Of a DNA stretch of 58,296 nt, positions 12,028 to 21,800 are shown in pieces. Below the pieces are notes generated by a model, which was not told where the DNA came from, did not search any database, and saw nothing but the letters and a program-made list of their open reading frames with translations. Numbering within the stretch: the first letter of the stretch is position 1; each line of letters begins with the position of its first letter. This DNA comes from Haplosporangium gracile (taxonomy: Eukaryota; Mortierellomycota; Mortierellomycetes; Mortierellales; Mortierellaceae): positions 1 through 58,296 of the forward strand of contig JAAAUF010000143.1 in NCBI GenBank assembly GCA_015499985.1, read 5' to 3'. The position numbers were made by a program, and so were the translations under genes.

Positions 12028-13533
12028 ATGTCTCTCACCCACGCCCAGGAAATCGAGTTCAAGGAGGCTTTCGCTCTCTTCGACCCCACCAACTCTGGCA
12101 CTATCCAGCCCAAGGCTTTCTCTGACTTCCTTGCTGTACGTTTTTCTTGTCCTCTTTCTCTCTCACTTCTTACTTAACCAACTTCGCACTCCTTGCCTCT
12201 TTCAGCCCTTTCCCATCTGCTGTTGCCCCGTTATTCTTGTCATTCTTTTTTCTTCATTCTTTCTTTTACTTTTGAACGAGAGCTAGTTTACGTTGTCTCC
12301 TTCGGTCGTTTATGTTGTTTGTCAGGCTGATCTAACACCGTGGAATTGATTTTGAGTCGTACCTGAAACTGCATGGAATCAACATTACAACTAACAGCTG
12401 AGCTAAAAAGAATATCACAGAGTTTGCTTAAAGTTGATCCGACTCGACTCGACTTGACTCCACAAGACTTTCTACCATGGATGCGAGTTAATGGACCACT
12501 GGGGTAGAAGAGTACAAAATAGAAAACAGGAATGCCCCCTCTCCGAGTCCTGAATTTTCGAACACAAACGACATCCAATGGAAGGAAAAGATCAGATGAG
12601 TTGACTTTTTCTTATTTTATTTTTTTTGTATTTGAGCAATTTTTTTTTCTTGCGTGAGAGTTATCGACTTCCTCATATTCTGAAGATAACGCGAGACTGT
12701 TCCTGGGTTACGACACCAATGTTAATTCATTCGTTAATTTGGACAAAGAGGAAGCGGTGGTGTACAAGTAGATGGTCGCAATCCTTTCCCCCTTCCTTCC
12801 AGTGCTTTTTCATCTATTCTTCCTTTTTCTTTCCTATCTTCACGCTTCACAGGACATGTACAACATCATCAGAGATGGGAGCATCTTTCATTTTCTTCCG
12901 CCCGTTATTGTTTACACAAACACCCGCTTTAGGAATTTTTGTTGAGTCTTTAGGGGCAACTACTCAAAAAAATAACTACCCCGCATTTTCGACGGACACT
13001 TTGTCCACTTCAGACCATTAACCTTGCCCTCTTATCTATTCAATTCTACACATAAAATAGCTTCTCAACAACCCCGAGTTGACCAGCAAGGTTACTCTCC
13101 CCACCCAGCCCTTGGACTTCAAGGCCTTCACCGCCCTCATGGCCGCCAACCACAAGGGAGCCGAGACCTCCGAGGAGGCCTATGGTGCCTTCTTCAAGTC
13201 CATCAACAAGGATGGCTCCGGCAACGTTTCCTCTGCTGAGCTCCGCTCTGCCCTCCAGCACTTTGGCAACAACGCCCTCTCCGAGGTAAACCTTTAGTCC
13301 TTTCAATTTGGCGCAAAAGATTTTCTAAGCTCTCTCACGAAAATACACCAAGACAGACACCCTTATTTTAATCTCTTACTTACTCCTTTTCTTCTCAAAC
13401 GTTACAATAGGCCGATGTTGACGAGATTGTCCACGAGGCCGACGTCTCTGGCGATGGCCGTATCTGCCTCGAGGAGTTCTTGAAGATCATGCAGAAGTCC
13501 GAGAAGAAGCTCCGTGGCGAGCACATTGTGTAA
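12028..13533 (+). CDS. Calmodulin/Cdc4-like EF-hand protein
   Basis: Three exons: 12028-12135, 13061-13285 and 13411-13533, giving 151 aa, close to calmodulin's 149. EF-hand 1 (DPTNSGTIQPKA) keeps the opening Asp but lacks the loop-ending Glu. EF-hand 2 is shortened and has lost its loop. EF-hand 3 (NKDGSGNVSSAE) and EF-hand 4 (DVSGDGRICLEE) keep most ligands, including the final Glu, so calcium binding is probably confined to the C-terminal lobe. The pattern recalls Cdc4-type essential myosin light chains as much as calmodulin, so the gene could encode a myosin light chain or a calmodulin-like regulator. The first intron is 925 bp, far longer than most introns here, and lies directly after the first 36 codons. 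Codons are C-ending and biased, suggesting high expression. An AATAAA follows at 13621. Confidence 0.9.
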
Positions 13534-14124
13534 AGTAATGGATAGTTTGCCGCAACAATCCTTTTTTTTTTACAAAAATATTCCCTATCACTTAGAGTTG
13601 TCAACTCCACTACTTGTTCCAATAAACCCATTTCGTAATATGTTTTCAAACCACTGAAGTCGCTTCGGGTGCGGGGTAATCTACATCAACAACGATGGTC
13701 ATGGGAGTGGGAAGTGAACAGATAACAATGGATGTTGCTTTTCTAGCGTCAAACGAGTGTTATTGTTCAATTCAAGTGCATCTCTCAGGAACAAAGGGAC
13801 GAAGAAAAGGAGAGTCAAAATCATAGAAATGGCTTGGAAAATGGTGGCGTCGCGGCGTCTCTCATACCAAGTCAAACCTCGCCATTCTTCTCTTCTAACC
13901 GAGCTTTTTATTCGCTTTGACTCGCTGCCTTTTTTGCCGTTCCTCTTTCTCCTTCCTCTTTTCTCTCCACTCTCGACCAACTCCTCGCCGCCACCACAAT
14001 CTCCAGGGCCTCGTTCTCATCCCCTTTGCCGCACAGGACAAGAGACGACTTATATACAAGGAGACACACTCGCAACAGCAGGAACACACACAAAAAACAG
14101 CAACAACACACGTAGAAAAAAAAT
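13534..14124. other. Intergenic: EF-hand 3' UTR and STYX promoter
   Basis: It holds the EF-hand gene 3' UTR with AATAAA at 13621-13626. Further on is a TATA-like stretch (TTATATAC, about 14049-14056) some 70 nt upstream of the phosphatase start codon. No gene is seen. Confidence 0.55.
13621..13626 (+). other. Candidate poly(A) signal, EF-hand gene
   Basis: AATAAA 88 nt after the stop codon of the EF-hand gene. Confidence 0.6.
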
Positions 14125-15082
14125 ATGGACGCAACAACAGCATTGGCAAATAACAAGGTCGCCATATATCGCCAACTCATTAATGAGAACTTGCCCGTAC
14201 TCGAATGGCGCTACGAGCAACGTCGTGAGATGCAAGAAATCCTGCCCTCAATCTTTCTCGGCCCTTACTCTGCAACACGCAACCTCGAAGAACTCCAACG
14301 CGCGGGCATCACACACATTGTCTCACTATGGGACGGGTCGGAATCAAAGATCTTAAAAGTCCATCACCCGGACCGGTTCAAGTACCTCCAGCTCGAGATT
14401 TCGGATGCGGCAACCCAGAACTTGATTACGTTGTTCCCACAGGTCAAGCAGTTTATTGACCAGGCTATCCTGCGCGAGGATGGAAAGGTGCTCGTGAACT
14501 GTATGAGCGGTATTTCGCGGTCACCGGCGTTTGTGGTTGCGTACTTGATGGAAGCCACGGGGATGGATTATGATGTTGTCTATCGTTATGTCCAAAACAA
14601 GCGGTTCTGTATGAACCCTAACCCCGGCTTCAGGCATCAACTCGAGGTAAGCGAGGTTTTTTTGGCACTTGGGAGGCGCAACAATAGGCACGTTGTTTTT
14701 CTTCGTTTCCCCGATCTTCCTTCGCCACTCCACAAATAATAATGTTATCGTTCGCACAATTACTAACTCATCTTTGTTTGTCATTTTCTTTGTCGTTGTT
14801 ATAGGAATATGGACCCATTTACACGGCGGTTCAGGCATTGGGATCACAGCCAGTTGAGCAGAGGACGTCGGTTAGACGGTCAGCCCCAGAAGACGACGAG
14901 ATTGATGACGCGTAAGGAATAATCTTCGTTTTTGATGTTGAAATGTTAATAATCGTGCCTTTCTTTATATAACAATCACACCATAGTAATAATCGCAACA
15001 CTGACTAATTCTCGATTCTTTTTATGTCTATCACCACGCGCTTTCTTCTGCCAGTGAACATCAATTCCCTCGGTTCGCATAA
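14125..15082 (+). CDS. STYX-like dual-specificity (pseudo)phosphatase
   Basis: Preferred model has three exons: 14125-14646, 14805-14911 and 15055-15082, giving 218 aa (human STYX has 223). Reading straight on from exon 2 instead meets TAA at 14913-14915 and gives 210 aa. I favour the intron because the donor GTAAGG, a CTGAC branch-like site at 15001 and a pyrimidine-rich acceptor are all present. The fold is that of STYX: RREMQEILPSIFLGPYS near the start, D94 in the general-acid position, and GISRSPAFVVAYLME in the P-loop region. The P-loop reads N125-C126-MSGIS-R132, so Cys and Arg are kept but the usual His before Cys is Asn. STYX proteins bind phosphorylated MAP kinases and other partners, often without catalysis. 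Whether this one is active cannot be told from sequence. Confidence 0.87.
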
Positions 15083-15502
15083 AAAAACAAGATTGGATGA
15101 CAACGACTCGACTACAACTACCTGGACTCTGGAGATCCCTCCCCATATCGACTACCTACCCACCCCGCCCCCACCATCTTTTTTTTTTCCTTCTCTTTTT
15201 TTCATTCTTATGCTTGAGCGTGAAAACACATGTACAACAATCAACGGACAAACTCACCACCCAACCCAAATTCAATCGTTACAACCACCAACCTCTGACG
15301 GCAGAACTCGTTTGGCGCGAGTACTGGAGGAGAGTTTCTCCTAGCATGATAAAGATTTAGAATTTGCAAAGCATTGGAAGAGTGTGGATATGTAAAGGGG
15401 AGGCGTTTACTTTCGTGGCGACATATCATAGTCGTGGAATAGTTATATTAGGTATTATTCAAGTATCGTTTGTATGTAGGCGTGAGGGGCGTGGTGGTTT
15501 TT
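15083..15502. other. Convergent 3' ends, no gene seen
   Basis: This region lies between the plus-strand STYX gene and the minus-strand LPMO-like gene, and presumably holds both 3' UTRs. A T-rich tract occurs around 15178-15210. No coding motif was found. Confidence 0.5.
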
Positions 15503-17035
15503 TTAGACCAGCATCCAAGCGAATGTCGCCAGGACAGTTGATGCAAGGGCAGCGGTGGTGGTGAAGGAGGCAGCAGCGGCACTGTCGACGACGTCAGAAA
15601 TTTGACTGGCCAAGTTGTGGTTGAGAGAGTTCTCCTTGTCCTTGTTTGACGACGCATCAGTCGAAGAAGGGTGGGATCCAGGAGCAATAGCAGTCGCTGT
15701 GTTGTTGGTCTTGGAGTTGTTGCCTGCAGGAACTGTGGCGTTGTTGTTCGTGCCGGTAGTAGCGGTCAGGACTGTTCCATTGTTGGTAGACTTGCTTACA
15801 GAAAGCGTGGTGTTGATTAACTCGGAGGGCTTCACAAGCGGCAAAGGCGAGGTATCTTTACCCTCATTGTCGTTGACAGCATCGCCGGCAAGGGATCCAA
15901 CGTCGCCACTGCTAAAGCCGTCGACTTGTTTATGGTCCTTGTTCTTGCTCCCGCGGATGATGGAGAAGTTGGGGACGACGTTGAGGGGTTGGTCGGCTTT
16001 TGTGGATAGGTCTGCGAGGGTATCGACACCTGGGGGGTTCACTGTGGGCGCGACTACAGGTTCAGCGGCAGTAGGAGCAGTGGCGGAGGGTGGTGAGGAT
16101 GAAGGGCCCATGGTCATATAGGCGAGTTGGAGAGGCTCGGTGTGGATGGCGACTTGCTGTCGTTGAGGGACTGGCGGGTGTTGCTGTTGTTGCTGTGTTT
16201 TGACTTGGACTTGAGCAGCTACCTCTGGAGCGGCTTGTGGTGCAGATACTGGAGTAACTACCTTTGGAATTGGAGCAGGAGCCTGTTCAGGACCTTTGTT
16301 GATGATAACGGCGGCTTTGGGCTGAGGCTGAGTGACGACCTGAGCCGTGGCAGAAGTAGTGTCGACAACCTGCGTAGGCTCTCTGGCGTCTACTTCCCTC
16401 GACTGGATGGCGGACCCATCGCCATTGACAATCATCTCAAAGCAAGTCGAGTACTCCTCCCCAGCAGGGTTCCTGTCATACTTCCACCACCAGATGACCT
16501 GATAAGTCCCTGGCTGCGTACCCGGAGGGATCATAATATGACCATGACACCAAGTGTTGGGTTCCGAAGGTTGATCACAATTGGCACTCGTTCCAAAGAC
16601 CATCGTCCCCAACAACGTTGCAGGCCCAAGCTCTGCACGGGTAAGAAGTTGTTTTCCGGGGATACCCGCCCAATGTACTTCAATAGTCGAAGGTCGAGCA
16701 TCGTCCAAATGCCCATCGGGCTGCCAAGTCAGATGAAGTTGCTGTCCGGGAACGATGTTGGCAATGGGGAAGGGGTTGTTGCCAGGGATGTTTTGCCGAC
16801 CGGGTTGACAGACTGAAGCTTCGGGACGACGGCCTTGGACGAGATAGGTGTATTTTGTGTTGATGTCGACGTCGGCGCGGGAGGGGTAACCTAAGGGAAA
16901 GCCGGCGCAGGTTCCGGAGTCAAGCATGTTTGTACAGTCGAGCCAGCTGTGTGCTAAAGTGGAGGTAGGAAGGAGGAGAAGGGCGTTAAAGGAAAGCAGG
17001 GTTATTGCCTTAAAGGAAAGGATTAGGTGACGCAT
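15503..17035 (-). CDS. Secreted GPI-anchored LPMO-like histidine-brace protein
   Basis: Single exon, 510 aa. A hydrophobic signal peptide of about 28 residues ends in STLA and is followed directly by HSWLDC, placing a histidine at the mature N-terminus as copper-dependent lytic polysaccharide monooxygenases (LPMOs) require for the histidine brace. The N-terminal domain (to about residue 210) contains candidate second histidines (EVHWAG; WCHGHIMIPP), a strand like those of LPMOs (GTYQVIWWWKYD) and a YSTCFEMIV motif, with several cysteines that could form disulfides. A Gln/Pro and Ser/Thr/Asn-rich linker follows. The C-terminus is a small-residue stretch plus a hydrophobic tail ending in FAWMLV, typical of a GPI signal, so it probably sits on the plasma membrane or cell wall. 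Substrate and exact CAZy family are unknown. A copper-binding role without oxygenase activity, as in X325 proteins, is an alternative. Confidence 0.75.
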   Translation of the reverse strand: MRHLILSFKAITLLSFNALLLLPTSTLAHSWLDCTNMLDSGTCAGFPLGYPSRADVDINTKYTYLVQGRRPEASVCQPGRQNIPGNNPFPIANIVPGQQLHLTWQPDGHLDDARPSTIEVHWAGIPGKQLLTRAELGPATLLGTMVFGTSANCDQPSEPNTWCHGHIMIPPGTQPGTYQVIWWWKYDRNPAGEEYSTCFEMIVNGDGSAIQSREVDAREPTQVVDTTSATAQVVTQPQPKAAVIINKGPEQAPAPIPKVVTPVSAPQAAPEVAAQVQVKTQQQQQHPPVPQRQQVAIHTEPLQLAYMTMGPSSSPPSATAPTAAEPVVAPTVNPPGVDTLADLSTKADQPLNVVPNFSIIRGSKNKDHKQVDGFSSGDVGSLAGDAVNDNEGKDTSPLPLVKPSELINTTLSVSKSTNNGTVLTATTGTNNNATVPAGNNSKTNNTATAIAPGSHPSSTDASSNKDKENSLNHNLASQISDVVDSAAAASFTTTAALASTVLATFAWMLV

Positions 17036-17203
17036 GATTGTGGGAGATTGTCGGTGTGGGGAGATTTTTCAGGGTTTTAAGTGGGCGAAGCAAATGGGAA
17101 GAAGGAAAAGAAAAAATCGTAAAAAGATGACGCCGTCAATCGTCAATAGGAGATATAGTTAAGCTTGATCGTTAAAGAAATAGAAGTGCAGAGCAATGTA
17201 AAG

Positions 17204-17289
17204 AAAAGAGCTATGAAGAGAAGAGAAGAGAAGAGAAGAAGAGAAGAGATGAGAAGAGAAGAAGAGAAGAAGGGAAAAGGGAAAAAAGG
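17204..17289. repeat. GA-rich polypurine tract
   Basis: Nearly uninterrupted purines built from GAAGA/GAGAA units, about 85 nt, with a few pyrimidines near the start. A simple-sequence tract in the divergent promoter region. Confidence 0.8.
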
Positions 17290-17396
17290 CATGGAAAAAG
17301 TCCAATTTTATAGCTTTTCTCTTCAGAATAGAACACGGCTCTTTGTGTTCATGTAGAGCTGGTTTCTAGATGGAAGGTGACAATGATGACGGCTAT

Positions 17397-17480
17397 GGAA
17401 GGAAGGAAGGAAGGAAGGAGGGAGGGAAGGAGGGAGGGAGGGAAGGAGAGAAAAAGGGAAGGAGGGAAGGAAGGGACGGG
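17397..17480. repeat. GGAA/GGGA tract with G-quadruplex potential
   Basis: GGAA repeats pass into GGGA repeats. Five GGG runs occur within 17420-17442, separated mostly by single A, which fits a G-quadruplex on the plus strand. Confidence 0.8.
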
Positions 17481-17863
17481 TGGTCAGGCCGGTAGTCAGA
17501 CAGAATGAGAAAGTCAGAAAAGGAGAAGGCACGAGGAGAGGGGAAAAAAAGCGAGGATGAAAAAAGATGTTGCTTCACACCTACCACGCACGGCTTCATG
17601 GTCCCAGGAATACATAGACGGATAATAGGCAGAAAGATAGAAGGATAGTTGGCAAGATTGTAGCTCATTATTAGCTTATTCTCTCCTAGCTAACCACCAC
17701 CAGTATACGTACATGTATATGTATATACCCAGTAGCCAGGTTCGTCGATCTCACTTCACAATTATCTTTGCCAGGATGTCAATTTTATTATTCCCCAAGC
17801 AGGGTCCAAGGAGCTAAAACGATTCAAAGGGAACCTCTATCACAGATTCGAGTATTCACGAAG

Positions 17864-17873
17864 NNNNNNNNNN
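17864..17873. other. Assembly gap (10 N)
   Basis: Ten consecutive Ns followed by a run of A. The true length of missing sequence is unknown. It falls upstream of the UNC80-like gene and interrupts no called gene. Confidence 0.98.
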
Positions 17874-18842
17874 AAAAAAAAAAGAGTTGGCTCTGGTGGG
17901 AATGGAATCCTCTCTTTACCCGTTCCGATATTCCTGGCACAATGGCTTGTCCTATCCGTAGTACTACCTGCGCGGTTCCCATTCAGTTGTTCAATTGACA
18001 GGTCAGCGCAATCCTATGGACGAAGTCCATCCGTCTGAGTATCTCCTCGTTGTCGTTTGTTATGCTTGTGTGACCAACAAGCTTGATTCATTGATTGATC
18101 TTTTCGATCGAAAAGGGACAAAGGCCCAAGATCAAAAATTTTGATGATTGGTGGGCGAGGCACGACAGAAGGGGGTGAACAACGGACATAGGGAAGAAGG
18201 CGGGATCTGGCGAGCAGAGAGAAAGAAACCAAAGCAAGGGTCCATTAAAGTGCTTGTGATTGCGGTTCTGGTGATGGTAGAGCCAACAACCAACCTAGTC
18301 AGCACAACGAAATACTTTCAACTAGCTGCGAAAGTGCAATGATTGGCTTGCTGACACACACAATCCCTACTTTTTAGCTCACAAGCAAAGAACGAAGCGT
18401 GGCTGGTATTCAAACACTCCCTCATGCTCAGCATCGAAAATTCCCTTTGGCTCTGCTTACTCTCTCATTGCTTGTTATTTTCAGTATGTGTGCTCACAGC
18501 TGTTTTATTTTTCATAGTCGGGGTTCGGTCCTGCAGTCGGCTGCTGCTGCTTACTGCTCCTCTCTCTTTTTCCTTCACCCATTCACTCTCCACTCCACCT
18601 CCTCCTTCGTCGATTAACCCTTCTACTTTCGCCCACTTCTCCACCTCTTCTCCATCCAACAACAATTACATCTCCAACACTTGTACACAGCAACATCATA
18701 CCGACTGTTCAAAAGCAACAAAGCTCACTTCACTAAAGTACTTCACTACCGACACCACCACAAACTAATTTACTTCCAACCATCATCGCACACATTCAAC
18801 AATAACTAGTGCCAGGAAGTGCACATAACTCTTCTTCCAACA

Positions 18843-21800
18843 ATGGTGATCATCTCTGATGAAGACACCGACCCCACCATCGACATTCTACGGCCCCCTG
18901 CTCAAGGAACAGGCTTTAGCGACATTGACTTGGTGGGTCAGCAACCACCCTTCACCATAGACGACCCTTCAATTATGCAGGCTGTTGCCCCTGTCCTGTC
19001 GTCCCCTCCTCGACCGTCATCAGGAGACGAACTCGTAGTTGAGCAACAGCAACAACACCAGAAGCCTTTGAGTACAGTACCGTTGCGGTCACGGACCGTT
19101 GATAGAAACTGGGCTCGTGTTCGCCAAAAGGTCGTCGGGATCGATGTTTCCTCACCTCAAGACAACAATACCAACACCAACACCGACGCGCCCGCGCGGA
19201 GAGAGAACAATCAATCATTACCACAAGGACCACCAAGGGAACAGTCAGTGCAGCCTGCTCCTCTTGCCTTTAGCTCAGGAGCGGTAATAGGAGGAGGAGT
19301 AGGTCAGGGCAGCACCCAGCCTTCGGCAGAGACGAAGGCACTCCTTGGCAGCGGCCGCTTCCCTGCCAGCAACCCTATCACCGATCAACCCAGGACGTTT
19401 CCGACCATGGAGGGCTTAGGCACAGTCTCAACAGGACTCCGAGGCGTTCTGGGCTTCAGGACGGCGGTCGTACAGCGCACGCAGTTACGGAAAATGGAAA
19501 AGGAGATCGAAAAGGCCCTCGCCCGTCATGCAAGCGATCAAAGTCAACCTCGTTCACGGACTGTGGCACGGATAGGCACCGGCACCAGAGGCATGATCCC
19601 AGGAGCATCTTACAACCTAATGGTTTTTGATACCGGCACTATCGACCGGAGTCTTGTCGAGGAGCTGTCCGACATTCTGACCAGATGGAAAGCACTCATG
19701 GTCGAGGTGCCCTGCAAGACCGAGATCTTTCGAGCCCTTTCCAAGATGCTTTTGGCCGGCAGAACGGAACCATTATCGAGTAAGAAAGACTTCATGGAAC
19801 TTAGAATTTTTTTACGACTATATTTCGTAATTCAGGAATCAGAATCTAGCAGGGTTTGAGCATTGGACTCATTGGATAACTCTTTATTGTTCAAATCGAA
19901 TAGGAGCTGATGCGACTGCAGTGCTGAACCTCGTTGAGCAGATGAGGGAAATGTTTCCTCTGCAGAGCGACCCGGAGGATCTTCAGGACGTGCTATGGTG
20001 TCTCAGTCTACTCTCGCCAAAATACGCCTGCCATAAGGTGAGAATTTGCAATCGGATTCAGCAGAACCTAAAGTGTGAGCCGGGAGAGCATGATTCGGAT
20101 ATTGACAACCAACGGATAAACACTACTCTGCACTAGAACCGAATCGTCAACCTCATCTACCAAATGCTGTCACCTAGAGTTTTGACGGCCACTGTGCCTC
20201 TCCTGCCAAGGAACATCCATGCGATTCTGGCCTCATTGGCGACACTACTAAGCGAGCAGGCTGCTTTGCCTAAGGAGGCTCAGGATCGACGTATTCAGGA
20301 TTTGTCGGCAGTCTTAATGGACCGGATACGTTCAGGCGACTTGGGCGTGAAATTGGACCCGACTGCCAATCAAGCGCAACTGGAACATAGCGCAGAGATC
20401 GCTTTCCTACGTGGATTGATCGAGTGTATACGACTTCGGGACCAGACAACAGTTCATTATTTGCTTCATGAACTCTTGCCGGTGGGTGCTTTAGCTTATT
20501 TTTCATACGGAGGAAATCTTTGCTGTATGAAAGTCAAATCATCAAACAGGATCTAACGTTTCTTACCTTTTACAACATCTATAGGTGTACTGGGTGGAGC
20601 CGGACCCCAAGTACCCCCTGACTTTGGACGGGCCTGTTCGTATTTTTGGTCAGGCAGCAAGTGAGTTTGTCCTGAATGCCCCAGTCGCCTACGCAGACGG
20701 ATCAGAGCTGACCAAGTCATTAATTCTGGACATCATCATTTTCCTTCAGGAGTTTCTGCCGCCAGCTGGACTGCGCGGATCAGTTTCGAATGAGGCAGTG
20801 GCGTCGATAGTCCGGTTCACTCTCATGGTTTTTTCTATTGAGTATCTGGAGATCCAGCCACAGGAACCATCCACATCATTCGATATTCCTCGACCTTCCC
20901 GAGACGATATAGAACCAACCACACGGGCATCAATTTCAACTGAGCCAGAACGAGAGACCATGCCACGGACACCGCCAAGGTCACCTCTGAGCCCCAATGT
21001 TAGCGGAGAAAATTTTCAGGCCAGGATATTGCCTCCTCAAGACCATAGGCTGCCTGATGAGAAGGCGAACCCTGTTGTTCAGCACATCCGGAATTACTTT
21101 GATGCAATCTGGGAACAGGGATATCAAGGGATTATCGTGGACCAGATGAAAATCGAGGTAGGACGTGACGCTAGGGATTATGCAGACCTGAAGTTCATGA
21201 CCCGGTGATAAAGGACTAACGGCCAAGCTCTTCTAATACTCGTGGTAATTTAGAGCGAGAACATTGCGTTCCGACGACTCATCAACCTCTACCATCGCGT
21301 CATTCTCGGATCCAGCACGGCAAGGAGCTCATTGATTCTTAACTCAACTCTGAGCACGTTCTTTAATGTAAGCGCGACATGTTTTTGATTCTTGAGCTCC
21401 ATGTTCGTTGTGATATACGAATTTTCGAGCTAACTGGCTACATTTTGTCGCACATATAGAAATTGGTCGCCGATCAGCCAGAACCCAACGAACGTCTGTC
21501 GAGGCTATTACTTCAGCTCTCGATCGTCCATCGCGCCTCCTTCTTCAAGCCCATGATCGCATGTGTCGCATCCGATTCGACTCAATTTGTGGCGGACTAC
21601 CTCTGTATCCTCTCGTGTCTGGAGCCGCACATGGGCTTGGTAGATCTGTACATGAGAGATGCCGATATGTTATGCGTAATCACCATGACAGATGTCGGAC
21701 ATGAGCGGCCAAGAAGAGACTCACAGGCTCAGGCTCGAGGACTAAAGTGGGGCTCCTGCACGGTCGGCCAGTGCATCATCGTCCTGGAGTTCATCTACGC

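Larger units (their letters stand above)
17036..18842. other. Divergent intergenic region with purine tracts and a gap
   Basis: About 1.8 kb between the start codons of the LPMO-like gene (minus) and the UNC80-like gene (plus). It holds two polypurine tracts, a ten-N gap and the promoters of both genes. CT-rich leader sequence lies upstream of the UNC80 start at about 18560-18660. No gene is supported. Confidence 0.6.

Noticed and set aside
12136..13060. Possible missing exon inside the 925-bp intron of the EF-hand gene
   Set aside because: Hand 2 seemed to lack residues, but aligning its NNP with the QNP of calmodulin-type proteins leaves only a few missing, and the total is already 151 aa. 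The candidate internal exons I tried contain stops or encode nothing EF-like.
16127..16816. 229-codon plus-strand frame opposite the LPMO-like gene
   Set aside because: Antisense shadow. The minus-strand frame has a signal peptide, ordered domain and GPI tail; this one is Leu/Arg-rich noise.
17880..17990. Possible tRNA near the N gap
   Set aside because: A GTTCC-like T-arm fragment is present, but no cloverleaf pairing or promoter boxes could be traced.
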